A stretch of 14,839 bases of DNA, from assembly GCA_964555685.1 (NCBI GenBank), contig CAZKTO010000071.1:1-14839 (forward strand), written 5' to 3'. The DNA comes from CAZKTO01 sp964555685 (GTDB lineage: Bacteria > Chloroflexota > Dehalococcoidia > SHYB01). The position numbers and the translations under genes are program-made. The notes beneath the pieces were generated by a model that was not told the origin of the DNA, ran no database searches, and saw only the letters and a list, made by a program, of their open reading frames with translations. Shown here one piece after another: positions 1-6,278 of the stretch (the first letter of the stretch is position 1; every line of letters starts with the position of its first letter).

Positions 1-137
1 ACGAGACGCACCCTATTATACGCACCCCCTCCCCACGCCGCAAGGCGCGCGGGAGCGCGGTGCAACCCCGCGCCCGCCCATGCTATGCTAGCTGCCTGAG
101 AAGCTGTACGACTCCAACGCACACCGCGGAGGGGCCC

Positions 138-836
138 ATGGCCACCCAACCGGCCTCTCACGCCTCAGGGCTCCATCCCCCCCGGCTCAACCTGCCGCCG
201 AGGGTCCTGGTCCTCTCTACCCAATCGACCATGGCATCGGCCATTGCTCGTTACCTGGCGAAGAGAGGGTTTGCCGCATCGTTCACCACCAGGGAATCGC
301 GGGCGCGGAGCCAGACGGGGCGCGGCCCCGTCGACCTGCTGCTCGTGGACCTGCCTGAGGGCGGACACGAGCCGCCATGGGACTGGGTATCCGTGGCGCG
401 GACGATCCCGAGCCCGGTGGTGGTGCTGCTCCATCCCGCGAGGCCCCCCGCCGGGACGCCGGTGACGCGCGACGTCCAGCCCGCCGCCGTCATCCAGAAG
501 CCCGTCTCGTGGGAGCAGGTGGTGCGGGCTATGGCGGCTGTGCTCGAGCGCCCACTCGTGGGTGGATCCCAGGGCAGCGGGGCGCCGCACCCGTCGGCTG
601 GAGCGTATCCGGCGCCGGTGCCGGCGTTCCCCGCCGAAATGCGGCCCCTCAGTCCCCGGGAGCTGGAGGCGCTGCGCATCCTCGTCAACGGCGCGACCAA
701 CGGGGCCATTGCGGAGCGAATGGCGCTGAGCGAGCCGACGGTCAAGAAGCACGTCCAGCGGATCATCGCCAAGCTGGGCGCCCGCGACCGCACCCACGCC
801 GCCGTCATCGCGCTGCGGGCAGGGCTCGCGCCGTGA
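138..836 (+). CDS. LuxR-family regulator with degenerate receiver-like domain
   Basis: Predicted cytoplasmic DNA-binding regulator of 232 aa. The C-terminal 60 residues (about 171-232) are a LuxR/FixJ helix-turn-helix, seen in LSPRELEALRILVNG and in the recognition region SEPTVKKHVQRIIAKLG. Residues about 20-140 look like a response-regulator receiver. An Asp sits after strand 3 (LLLVDLP, D71) and a Lys in the usual QKP position (K121), but the acidic pair after strand 1 is replaced by STQ and the conserved Ser/Thr of strand 4 is missing (VVVLLHP). Phosphorylation in the normal way is therefore doubtful. A linker rich in Pro, Gly and Ala joins the domains. The ATG at 138 was chosen because GGAGG at 128-132 precedes it; an upstream in-frame GTG at 60 has no such site. 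No histidine kinase is adjacent and the target is unknown. The family is certain, the role is not. Confidence 0.85.
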   Translation: MATQPASHASGLHPPRLNLPPRVLVLSTQSTMASAIARYLAKRGFAASFTTRESRARSQTGRGPVDLLLVDLPEGGHEPPWDWVSVARTIPSPVVVLLHPARPPAGTPVTRDVQPAAVIQKPVSWEQVVRAMAAVLERPLVGGSQGSGAPHPSAGAYPAPVPAFPAEMRPLSPRELEALRILVNGATNGAIAERMALSEPTVKKHVQRIIAKLGARDRTHAAVIALRAGLAP

Positions 837-906
837 CCGAGGCCGTCTGAGCCGGGCCTGGTCCATCTCCCGATGGGCGACGGCGCCTTCTCGATGCCCG
901 CAGGCG

Positions 907-1716
907 CTATGGCACGTCCAGCCCGCCACCGTCGATGGCGATCTCGACGCCCGTGAGGTAGCTGGCCCGCTCCGAGACCAGGAACAGGATCACGTCGGCG
1001 AACTCCTCGGGCGTGCCCGGCCTGCCCAGCGCTGGAACGAACCCAATCACGGTGGCCTCGCGCAGGAACGCCTCCCGGTCGGAGATGCCCAGGTCCTCCG
1101 CCATGCGATGGTAGCGGGCCATCCCCTCGGGCTTGATGCTATAGGCCGGCAGCACGGTGTTGACGAGGATGTTCTCTCCTGCGTACTGCTTGGAGAGGAA
1201 CTTGCCCAGGTTCGCCACCGCCGCCTTGGCCGTCGTGTAGTGGGGATGGACGTCCGGGCCGATGGACTGCTTGTGGATGGAGCCGGCCGAGACGATGACG
1301 ATGCGCCCCCACCGCTGCTTCTGCATGGCCGGGATAGCCGCGCGGCACAGACGCGTCGTGGCGAAGAAGTTATTGTCAAAGACCCGCTGCCAGTCGTCGT
1401 CGGCTAGAGCAGCGAACTCCTTGATCTCGTGGACGCCGTTGGCCGCGACCAGGATGTCCAGCCGTCCGTACTGGCCGACGACCCGGTCGATGAAGCGCTG
1501 AGCGGCCTCCCGGTCGGCGCCCAGATCGGCCTGGACGGCGAGGCAGTCGCCGCCCTCGGCGCGGATGCGGTCCTGGACGATGCGGAGGCCTTCCTGGCCT
1601 CTCGCGCAGACGGCCACCCTCGCCCCCTCGCGCGCGAGGCCGATGGCCGTCGCCAGCCCGATGCCCTTGGTGCCTCCAGGCACCGCCGCGACCTTGCCCC
1701 GCAGACCCAGGTCCAT
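907..1716 (-). CDS. SDR-family NAD(P)-dependent oxidoreductase
   Basis: A 269-aa classical short-chain dehydrogenase/reductase, probably a soluble enzyme acting on a hydroxyl/keto substrate that cannot be named from sequence. The Rossmann glycine motif GGTKGIG is at 14-20, the structural Asn lies in FDNNFF near 115, the catalytic Ser is around 143-146 (VSAGS), and YxxxK is Y160/K164. The C-terminus IDGGGLDVP is typical of the family. Two substitutions stand out: Pro13 precedes the glycine motif where Thr is usual, and AANG replaces the common NNAG at 91-94. The ATG at 1716 follows a GGAGG-type site. The gene lies 108 bases downstream of a crotonase on the same strand, so the two probably share a transcript and may act on related CoA or hydroxyacyl substrates; that link is inference. 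Confidence 0.9.
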   Translation of the reverse strand: MDLGLRGKVAAVPGGTKGIGLATAIGLAREGARVAVCARGQEGLRIVQDRIRAEGGDCLAVQADLGADREAAQRFIDRVVGQYGRLDILVAANGVHEIKEFAALADDDWQRVFDNNFFATTRLCRAAIPAMQKQRWGRIVIVSAGSIHKQSIGPDVHPHYTTAKAAVANLGKFLSKQYAGENILVNTVLPAYSIKPEGMARYHRMAEDLGISDREAFLREATVIGFVPALGRPGTPEEFADVILFLVSERASYLTGVEIAIDGGGLDVP

Positions 1717-1730
1717 CTCCCGCCTCCCTC

Positions 1731-1756
1731 CAGGGGCACGGCGCGCCGTGCCCCTG
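1731..1756. repeat. Perfect 26-bp palindrome upstream of the SDR gene
   Basis: Both halves are exact reverse complements (half-site CAGGGGCACGGCG) with no interruption. It sits in the 108-base gap between the crotonase stop and the SDR start, directly upstream of the SDR ribosome-binding region. It could be an operator for a dimeric regulator, or an RNA hairpin in the intercistronic leader. No T-run follows it on the coding strand, so it does not look like a simple terminator. Confidence 0.7.
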
Positions 1757-1824
1757 CGACGCCGATTCCAAACTTGTTCCGGCGCCGGCGCCCGCCGCCG
1801 GGTCGCAGGCGATGCCGCTCCCTC

Positions 1825-2625
1825 TTACCGGCCCGTGAAGAGCGCCTGCCGCTTTTCGATGAAGGCCGTGATCCCCTCCTCGTAGTCGCGGGTCTCCCGG
1901 CACAGGTGATTGGCCATGAGCTCCTGGTGCACCTGGGCGATAAGGTTCGCGTCCATCCCCGCGTAGAGGTTGCCCTTGGCCAGCTTCATGGCCATCGGCG
2001 GCAGGGAGCAGATCTGCCGGGCCATCTCCAGCGTGGCTGGCATGAGGTCCTTGTGGGGGACCACCTTGTTCACCAGTCCCATCTCCTTGGACTCCTGGGC
2101 ATCGACGATGCGCGCCGTGAAGACGAGCTCGCACGCCCGGGCGATGCCGACGAGGCGCGTGAGGTTGTAGCTGGAGCCGAACTCCGGCGTCAGGCCCACG
2201 CGAAGGAAGATGGCGCCCATCCGGGCCTGGTCGGAGGCGATCCGGATGTCGCAGGCGATGGCTAGCGTGAACCCCAGGCCCACGGCGGCGCCGTTGACGG
2301 CGGCGATGACGGGCTTGGTCACCTGCCGCATCTGAACGGCGAAGCGCTCGAGCTGCTCCTGGTCGATGGAGTGGACCTGGTGGCCCAGCCGCTTCGAGTC
2401 GACGAAGGCCTGTTTGAAGGCGTCCACGTCGGCCCCGGAGGAGAAGGCCGGGTCCTTGCCGGTGATGACGATGGCTCGGACCTCGGGGTCGGCGTCGGCC
2501 GCCAGCACGGCGTCCCGAGTCGATAGGACCATGTCGTTGACGAAGGCGTTGCGCCTCTCCGGCCGGTTGAGGGTGATGACGACGGTGCGCTCGTGGCGCT
2601 CGATCAGGATATGGTGCGGGCTCAT
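1825..2625 (-). CDS. Enoyl-CoA hydratase/isomerase (crotonase) family, isomerase-like
   Basis: A 266-aa crotonase-fold protein acting on a CoA thioester. Oxyanion-hole segments are visible at FSSGADV (61-67) and NGAAVGLGF (111-119). Aligned with rat mitochondrial enoyl-CoA hydratase, both catalytic glutamates are absent: the E144 position is Thr120 and the E164 position is Phe140. A Glu is present at 148 in GLTPEFGSS, where delta3,delta2-enoyl-CoA isomerases and PaaG-type isomerases carry their acidic base. An isomerase-type reaction is therefore more likely than hydration; the substrate is unknown. The C-terminus (FIEKRQALFTGR) is a normal family ending, so the gene looks intact. The ATG at 2625 was chosen; GGAGAGGAGAG lies upstream, slightly far. 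A promoter is visible upstream, and the SDR gene follows on the same strand. Confidence 0.9.
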   Translation of the reverse strand: MSPHHILIERHERTVVITLNRPERRNAFVNDMVLSTRDAVLAADADPEVRAIVITGKDPAFSSGADVDAFKQAFVDSKRLGHQVHSIDQEQLERFAVQMRQVTKPVIAAVNGAAVGLGFTLAIACDIRIASDQARMGAIFLRVGLTPEFGSSYNLTRLVGIARACELVFTARIVDAQESKEMGLVNKVVPHKDLMPATLEMARQICSLPPMAMKLAKGNLYAGMDANLIAQVHQELMANHLCRETRDYEEGITAFIEKRQALFTGR

Positions 2626-2664
2626 GGCGATGCGCTCTCCTCTCCAGCGTTCGGCTACGGTGCG

Positions 2665-2693
2665 ATTCTATAGGCCGGAGGGGCCGTGTTCAA
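2665..2693 (-). promoter_or_regulatory. Sigma-70-like promoter for the crotonase-SDR unit
   Basis: Read on the minus strand: TTGAAC (2693-2688), 17-base spacer, TAGAAT (2670-2665). This matches the consensus at 4/6 and 5/6 with ideal spacing. The expected transcript start is near 2658, about 33 bases before the crotonase ATG. It lies in the divergent gap shared with the flavin reductase gene. Confidence 0.55.
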
Positions 2694-2769
2694 GGCGAAG
2701 GCGGAGCCGGCGGCGGGAGGGTGCGGCGAGCGGCCGTGAACAGGGCGCTCACGCCCGGCCCAGCCGGTG

Positions 2770-2775
2770 TATAAT
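2770..2775 (+). promoter_or_regulatory. Perfect -10 box TATAAT for the flavin reductase gene
   Basis: An exact TATAAT in a GC-rich divergent gap, 73 bases before the chosen TTG start of the flavin reductase gene. No good -35 hexamer is seen 16-18 bases upstream, so an activator may be needed. An in-frame GTG at 2767 overlaps this box and so would lie upstream of the transcript start. Confidence 0.4.
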
Positions 2776-2847
2776 CGCCCCGTTGCCCGCGGGCCCCGAC
2801 TCGTCGGGGAGTCCGCCGAAGTAGGCCCGCAGCGAGAGGAGACCTCC

Positions 2848-3333
2848 TTGGACGAAGCGGCGAAGAAGACGGCCCTGCGTATGATCCCCTACGGGATGTT
2901 CGTGCTCACCAGCAGGAGCGCCGATGGCAAGAGCGTGAGCGCGGCCACGGTGAACTGGATCACCCAGGCGTCCTTCGCGCCGCCGTTGGTCGCCGTCGGC
3001 GTCAAGGCCGATTCGACCTCCTACGGCCACATCAAGGCGTCTGGGGTCTTCGCCGTGAACGTCATCGGCAAGGAGCAGAAGGACCTGGCCTTTACGTTCT
3101 TCAAGACCCACGAGCGTCAGGGGGACAGCATCGGCGGCCAGGCCTTCGAGCAGGGGAGGGAGACGGGCTGCCCGCTGCTGGCGGTATCGCCGGCGTGGTG
3201 GGAGTGCCGGGTCGTGGGCGAGGTGGCCAAGGGCGACCACACGCTGTTCCTGGGGCAGGTGGTCGAGGCGGGCGTCCGGCGACAGGACCAAACGGTCCTG
3301 ATGCGAGACCACAATCTCAACTACGGCGGCTAG
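2848..3333 (+). CDS. Flavin reductase-like (FMN-binding) family protein
   Basis: A 161-aa single-domain protein of the flavin reductase-like split-barrel family (HpaC/flavoredoxin type), soluble and expected to bind FMN. Characteristic stretches are MIPYGMFVLTS near the N-terminus, the SAATVNWITQASFAPPLVAVGV core, the FAVNVIG strand, and the closing LNYGG. Members either reduce free flavin for a partner monooxygenase or act as small flavoproteins; no partner oxygenase is in the window, so the role stays general. The TTG start at 2848 was chosen because AGGAG at 2837-2841 lies six bases upstream and TATAAT at 2770 places the transcript start after the in-frame GTG at 2767. It is transcribed divergently from the crotonase gene. 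Confidence 0.85.
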   Translation: MDEAAKKTALRMIPYGMFVLTSRSADGKSVSAATVNWITQASFAPPLVAVGVKADSTSYGHIKASGVFAVNVIGKEQKDLAFTFFKTHERQGDSIGGQAFEQGRETGCPLLAVSPAWWECRVVGEVAKGDHTLFLGQVVEAGVRRQDQTVLMRDHNLNYGG

Positions 3334-3349
3334 GCAGACGGGCAGGCAT

Positions 3350-3554
3350 CCTTCGGGGGACTCAGGACAGGCTTCGGCCTGCCCCTACTAACCCCCCGGC
3401 CCCCTTCGGAAGACTCAGGGCAGGCTCTTCCCTAAAAGGAAGGGGAGCCGCAGGCTCGGGGAGAGGCGAACCCGCTCACCCTGAGCCGAGCCCTTCGACA
3501 GACTCAGGGTAGACTCCGCGAGTCCTGAGTCGATCAAAGGATTTGTCGAAGGGC
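3350..3554. repeat. Cluster of palindromic REP-like repeats
   Basis: The gap between the flavin reductase and cysC holds three degenerate copies of a 23-base unit at 3350-3372, 3403-3425 and 3492-3514, sharing the pattern CCTTCG-N3-GACTCAGG-N3-GG/AC. The third sits in nested inverted repeats: GCCCTTCGACA at 3490-3500 pairs with TGTCGAAGGGC at 3544-3554, GACTCAGG at 3501-3508 with CCTGAGTC at 3524-3531, and ACCCTGAG at 3478-3485 with CTCAGGGT at 3503-3510. No gene is seen here. This resembles the dispersed extragenic palindromes common in GC-rich genomes. Confidence 0.75.
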
Positions 3555-3580
3555 GAGCGAGCGATGTAGCTCGAAACAGA

Positions 3581-3607
3581 AAGGGCCTGGTCACCGACCA
3601 GGCCCTT
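3581..3607 (-). terminator. Intrinsic terminator after cysC
   Basis: A perfect 12-base inverted repeat (AAGGGCCTGGTC and GACCAGGCCCTT) with a 3-base loop. On the minus strand it is followed by TCTGTTTC, giving a T-rich tail, and it lies about 22 bases past the cysC stop codon. It fits a rho-independent terminator for the cysH-cysC unit. Confidence 0.85.
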
Positions 3608-3628
3608 GATGGTCATATCGGCCTTCTC

Positions 3629-4180
3629 TCAGCGGGCGGCCACGGACCTCCGCGAGAGGTAGCCCATCTGCTCCAGTTTGGCCAGGATCTTCTGGGCGCC
3701 GTGCTCAACAGTCTCTTTATCGCTCTCGACGACGACCTCTGGCTTCAGCGGCTCCTCGTAGGGGTCGGAGACGCCGGTGAAGTTCTTGAGCTCGCCCGCC
3801 AGCGCTTTCTTGTAGAGGCCCTTGACGTCCCGCTCGGCCAGGACCGGGATGGGGCACTTGACGTAGACCTCGACGAAGCTCTTGATCTTCCCCCGCACCT
3901 CGTCGCGGATGTCGCGGTAGGGCGAGATGGCGGAGGCGATGGCGACGACGCCGTTGCGGCTCAGGAGCTCGCAGACGAAGCCGATGCGCCGGATGTTGGT
4001 GTCCCGGTCCTCTTTGCTGAACCCGAGACCCTTGCTGAGATTGGTGCGGACCACGTCGCCATCCAGCAGCTCGACCTTGCAGCCGCGCCGGCGCAGCGTG
4101 GGGACCAGCCGCTCCGCCAGGGTGGTCTTGCCCGCCCCCGAGAGGCCGGTAAACCAGATCGTAAAGCCCTTGTCCGGCAC
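3629..4180 (-). CDS. cysC: Adenylylsulfate (APS) kinase
   Basis: A 183-aa cytoplasmic APS kinase that phosphorylates adenosine 5'-phosphosulfate with ATP to give PAPS. The Walker A motif GLSGAGKT is at 12-19, followed by LLDGDVVR (about 38-45), GFSKEDRDTNIRR (53-65), ISPYRDIR (85-92, containing the Ser phosphorylated in some homologues) and FTGVSDPYEEP (134-144). Length and motif order are those of a complete stand-alone CysC. The GTG start at 4180 was chosen because AAGGAG (4191-4186) lies five bases upstream; an in-frame ATG at 4225 would extend the protein into a palindromic repeat. It lies 163 bases downstream of cysH on the same strand and is closed by a terminator. No ATP sulfurylase gene is in the window. 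Confidence 0.95.
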   Translation of the reverse strand: MPDKGFTIWFTGLSGAGKTTLAERLVPTLRRRGCKVELLDGDVVRTNLSKGLGFSKEDRDTNIRRIGFVCELLSRNGVVAIASAISPYRDIRDEVRGKIKSFVEVYVKCPIPVLAERDVKGLYKKALAGELKNFTGVSDPYEEPLKPEVVVESDKETVEHGAQKILAKLEQMGYLSRRSVAAR

Positions 4181-4219
4181 AGTCGCTCCTTGCGCGATCG
4201 CTAGGTGTGGTTGCAGAAG

Positions 4220-4309
4220 TGTCATTCTGAGCCGGTAGGCGAAGAATCTGGGGCTGGGAGAGGCCACCCCACCCCAGACCCTTCGCCCGGGGACGGGCTC
4301 AGGGTGACA
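4220..4309. repeat. Long imperfect palindrome between cysH and cysC
   Basis: The outer arms TGTCATTCTGAGCC (4220-4233) and GGCTCAGGGTGACA (4296-4309) pair with two mismatches. The inner arms GCGAAGAATCTGGGG (4239-4253) and CCCCAGACCCTTCGC (4272-4286) also pair with two mismatches. The whole 90-base unit could fold into one long hairpin and looks like a small palindromic mobile or REP-type element. Its CCTTCG and CTCAGGG parts resemble the cluster at 3350-3554. Confidence 0.75.
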
Positions 4310-4343
4310 GTTTTGGGCTCCATGGCGACTTTTGCAATAGGTT

Positions 4344-5054
4344 CTAGACGTGGAGCCCGCACTCGGTCTTGCCGGTGCCCGGCCAGCGGCCGGCGCGCTC
4401 GTTCTCGTGCTCGGCGACGGGCCGGGTGCAGTGGGTGCAGCCGATGCTCTTGTAGCCCCGGTCCAGCAGGGGGTTGTACGGCACCTTGTTCTGGAAGATG
4501 TGGTCCCAGATCTGCTTCTTGGTCCAGTGGGCGACGGCGTTGACCTTGACCAGCCCGAACTTTTCGTCCCACTCGACGAGGCCGATGGCGGTCCTGGTCT
4601 GGGCCTGGTCGCGGCGGATGCCGGTGATCCAGGCGTCCAGCCCCGCCAGGGCCCGCCGGTTGGGCTCGACCTTGCGGAGGTCGCAGCAGAGGTCGGGATC
4701 GCGGGCCCACAGGGCCTCGCCGTGGACGGCCGCCTGCTGCTCCGGCGTCAGCGTGGACTTGTAGGCGACGGGCGTGATGCCGTAGCGCCGCTTCGTCTCC
4801 TCGATGAGGGCGTAGGTCTCCGGGAAGAGGAAGTCCGTGTCCAGATAGAAGACCTTGACGTTGGGCTTGATCTTCACGGCCATGTCCATGAGGACCGCGC
4901 CGGAGGCGCCGCCGAAGCTCTGGGCAAGGGCGACGCCGTCGCCGAACGTGTCGAAGGACCAGCGCAGGATCTCCTCCGGGCGCCTGCCCTCGAAGCCCTG
5001 GCCGATCGCCGCCAGCTCCTCGTTAGTGAACCGCCGCGGGTGGGTGGTGGTCAT
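4344..5054 (-). CDS. cysH: APS reductase, Fe-S (CysH/APR) type
   Basis: A 236-aa assimilatory adenylylsulfate reductase that reduces activated sulfate to sulfite in the cytoplasm. The nucleotide-binding N-terminal part contains QSFGGASGAVL and the strand VFYLDTDFLFPET. Cys pairs at 123-124 (LCCDLRKVEP) and at 206/209 (IGCTHCTRPV) form the [4Fe-4S] signature that separates APS-using enzymes from the PAPS-only E. coli type. The C-terminal ECGLH motif carries the catalytic Cys232. Some CC/CxxC enzymes use both APS and PAPS, so strict APS specificity is an inference. The ATG at 5054 was chosen because it gives the usual family length; its upstream GGAG is 11 bases away. It is followed by cysC and terminates before the palindrome at 4220-4309. 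Confidence 0.95.
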   Translation of the reverse strand: MTTTHPRRFTNEELAAIGQGFEGRRPEEILRWSFDTFGDGVALAQSFGGASGAVLMDMAVKIKPNVKVFYLDTDFLFPETYALIEETKRRYGITPVAYKSTLTPEQQAAVHGEALWARDPDLCCDLRKVEPNRRALAGLDAWITGIRRDQAQTRTAIGLVEWDEKFGLVKVNAVAHWTKKQIWDHIFQNKVPYNPLLDRGYKSIGCTHCTRPVAEHENERAGRWPGTGKTECGLHV

Positions 5055-5206
5055 GTCTCGATGCTCTCCGCCTGCACGCTCCCGGTCATGGCCCAGGCGT
5101 GACACAGTCGCTCGTCGCTGCCTTGCCAGGGATCCTGCGGCCGGCCGCCGATCGAAACCCCGCGCCCGGCCAGGGACGTCTCACCCCGTCCGAATCCGTA
5201 AACAGT

Positions 5207-5234
5207 GTACCACGCTCTCCTCTGTCGTACCACG
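5207..5234. repeat. Short direct repeat GTACCACG, 20-base period
   Basis: Two exact GTACCACG copies at 5207-5214 and 5227-5234, spaced by two helical turns, upstream of cysH. This could be a binding site for a regulator of cysH, but 8-base repeats can arise by chance. The 432-base gap 5055-5486 otherwise contains palindromes and the promoter and leader of the crotonase gene, and no gene that can be supported. Confidence 0.3.
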
Positions 5235-5240
5235 AACCTA

Positions 5241-5317
5241 TCCCGAAATGTCGTTCATCAGGTGAGGTTTCACCCCCACCCTCACCCTCCCCCATCGAGG
5301 GGGAGGGAATTTCGGGA
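5241..5317. repeat. Nested palindrome in the cysH-crotonase gap
   Basis: The outer arms TCCCGAAAT (5241-5249) and ATTTCGGGA (5309-5317) are perfect reverse complements. Inside, CCCTCCCCC (5285-5293) and GGGGGAGGG (5299-5307) form a perfect 9-base stem with a 5-base loop. This is another intergenic palindromic element, different in sequence from those at 3350-3554 and 4220-4309. Confidence 0.65.
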
Positions 5318-5355
5318 TGGCTTCACAACTCGCGGGCATCGCGCGGCCCCGTCCC

Positions 5356-5385
5356 CTGACAGGCCGGCGCCGCCTCTCGTACAAT
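5356..5385 (+). promoter_or_regulatory. Sigma-70-like promoter for the second crotonase gene
   Basis: CTGACA (5356-5361), 18-base spacer, TACAAT (5380-5385); each hexamer matches the consensus at 5/6. The predicted transcript start is near 5392, leaving a leader of about 95 bases that contains the duplicated ribosome-binding region and a GC-rich hairpin. Confidence 0.6.
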
Positions 5386-5395
5386 GGCCGCTGCC

Positions 5396-5486
5396 GCTCG
5401 CACCCGCGCGCAGAAGGAGACCACCGGGGCGGGTCTCAGACCCGCCCCTACGATGTGCTCGCATCCTCGCGCAGAAGGAGACCACC
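5396..5486. repeat. Duplicated ribosome-binding region flanking a palindrome
   Basis: A 30-base segment at 5396-5425 recurs at 5457-5486 with 28/30 identity. Both copies contain CAGAAGGAGACCACC, the Shine-Dalgarno region of the crotonase gene. Between them lies a perfect 10-base hairpin, GGGGCGGGTC (5426-5435) and GACCCGCCCC (5439-5448), with loop TCA. Only the second copy is followed by a start codon. The layout looks like a palindrome inserted with duplication of its target, or a local tandem duplication. Confidence 0.75.
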
Positions 5487-6278
5487 ATGGGGACCGTGGA
5501 CTACCGCAAAGAGGGGCCGCTGGTCATTATCATCTTGAACCGGCCCCAGAAGCTCAACGCCCTGGACGCGCCGACGGCCCGGGCCCTGGCCCAGTCCTGG
5601 ATCGACTTCCAGAACGACGCCGAGGCGCGGGTCGCCATCCTGACGGGCACGGGCCGCGCCTTCTGCGCCGGCATCGACGTCCGCGACCGCCAGGAGCGCG
5701 CCCGGAAGGGCCTGCCCGGCACGGCCCTCTTCGCTCACGACCTGCCCGACCTCTACCTCAAGAGCTACGAGTGGGGGCTCCCCGGCGTCACCAAGCCCGT
5801 CATCGCCGCGGCCAACGGCATCGCCACGGGCATCGGCCTTCATCTCTTCATGGCCTCGGACCTGCGGGTGGCCGCCGAGGATGCGGCCTTTGGCCTCGCC
5901 GAAGTCCAGATCGGGATCGTCGGCGCGGAGGCCCGCGTCGCCGCCCAGCGCCTGCCCCTCGCCGTCACGATGGAGATGGCCCTCACGGGCGACATGATCA
6001 GCGCCCACCGCGCCTACGAGGTGGGGCTGGTGAACCGCGTCGTTCCGCGCGAGCGCCTCTTGGACGAGGCCAAGGCCCTGGCCGGGCGCCTGCTGCGCCA
6101 CCCGCCCAAGGCCCTCTCCTACAATAAGCTCACGGTGCTCAAGGGCGCGCGGCCGCCCAACGAAGGCGTCGAGGTGCTGGCGCGGATGTTCAACCAGGAG
6201 CTCTTCGCCTCCGAGGACCATCGGGAGGCGCTGGCGGCCTTCGTGGAGAAGCGCCCGCCCAAGTACATGGGCCGCTAG
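5487..6278 (+). CDS. Enoyl-CoA hydratase/isomerase (crotonase) family protein
   Basis: A 263-aa crotonase-fold enzyme acting on an acyl-CoA thioester in the cytoplasm. The N-terminal core IIILNRPQKLNAL, the first oxyanion segment FCAGIDV (59-65) and the second NGIATGIGLHL (110-120) are clear. Compared with rat enoyl-CoA hydratase, the E164 position is kept (E139 in FGLAEVQIG), but the E144 position is His119, so a standard hydratase mechanism is not assured. Related proteins are often annotated only as enoyl-CoA hydratase/isomerase, and the substrate cannot be named. The ATG at 5487 follows AAGGAG (5475-5480) by six bases. The C-terminus (FVEKRPPKYMGR) resembles that of the crotonase at 1825-2625. 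Its TAG stop overlaps the stop codon of the convergent gene ending at 6275. Confidence 0.92.
   Translation: MGTVDYRKEGPLVIIILNRPQKLNALDAPTARALAQSWIDFQNDAEARVAILTGTGRAFCAGIDVRDRQERARKGLPGTALFAHDLPDLYLKSYEWGLPGVTKPVIAAANGIATGIGLHLFMASDLRVAAEDAAFGLAEVQIGIVGAEARVAAQRLPLAVTMEMALTGDMISAHRAYEVGLVNRVVPRERLLDEAKALAGRLLRHPPKALSYNKLTVLKGARPPNEGVEVLARMFNQELFASEDHREALAAFVEKRPPKYMGR

Noticed and set aside
14..19. TATTAT near the left edge as a -10 box for the LuxR gene
   Set aside because: The -35 region would lie at or beyond the edge and cannot be judged; the distance to the gene start is long.
1276..1300. Possible coding on the plus strand opposite the SDR gene
   Set aside because: The minus-strand frame has all SDR catalytic motifs; the plus-strand frames do not resemble any protein.
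5051..5089. A 12-codon upstream reading frame whose TGA overlaps the cysH ATG (ATGA)
   Set aside because: No Shine-Dalgarno site before its ATG and no Cys-rich or otherwise telling peptide; overlap alone is not enough to call a leader peptide.
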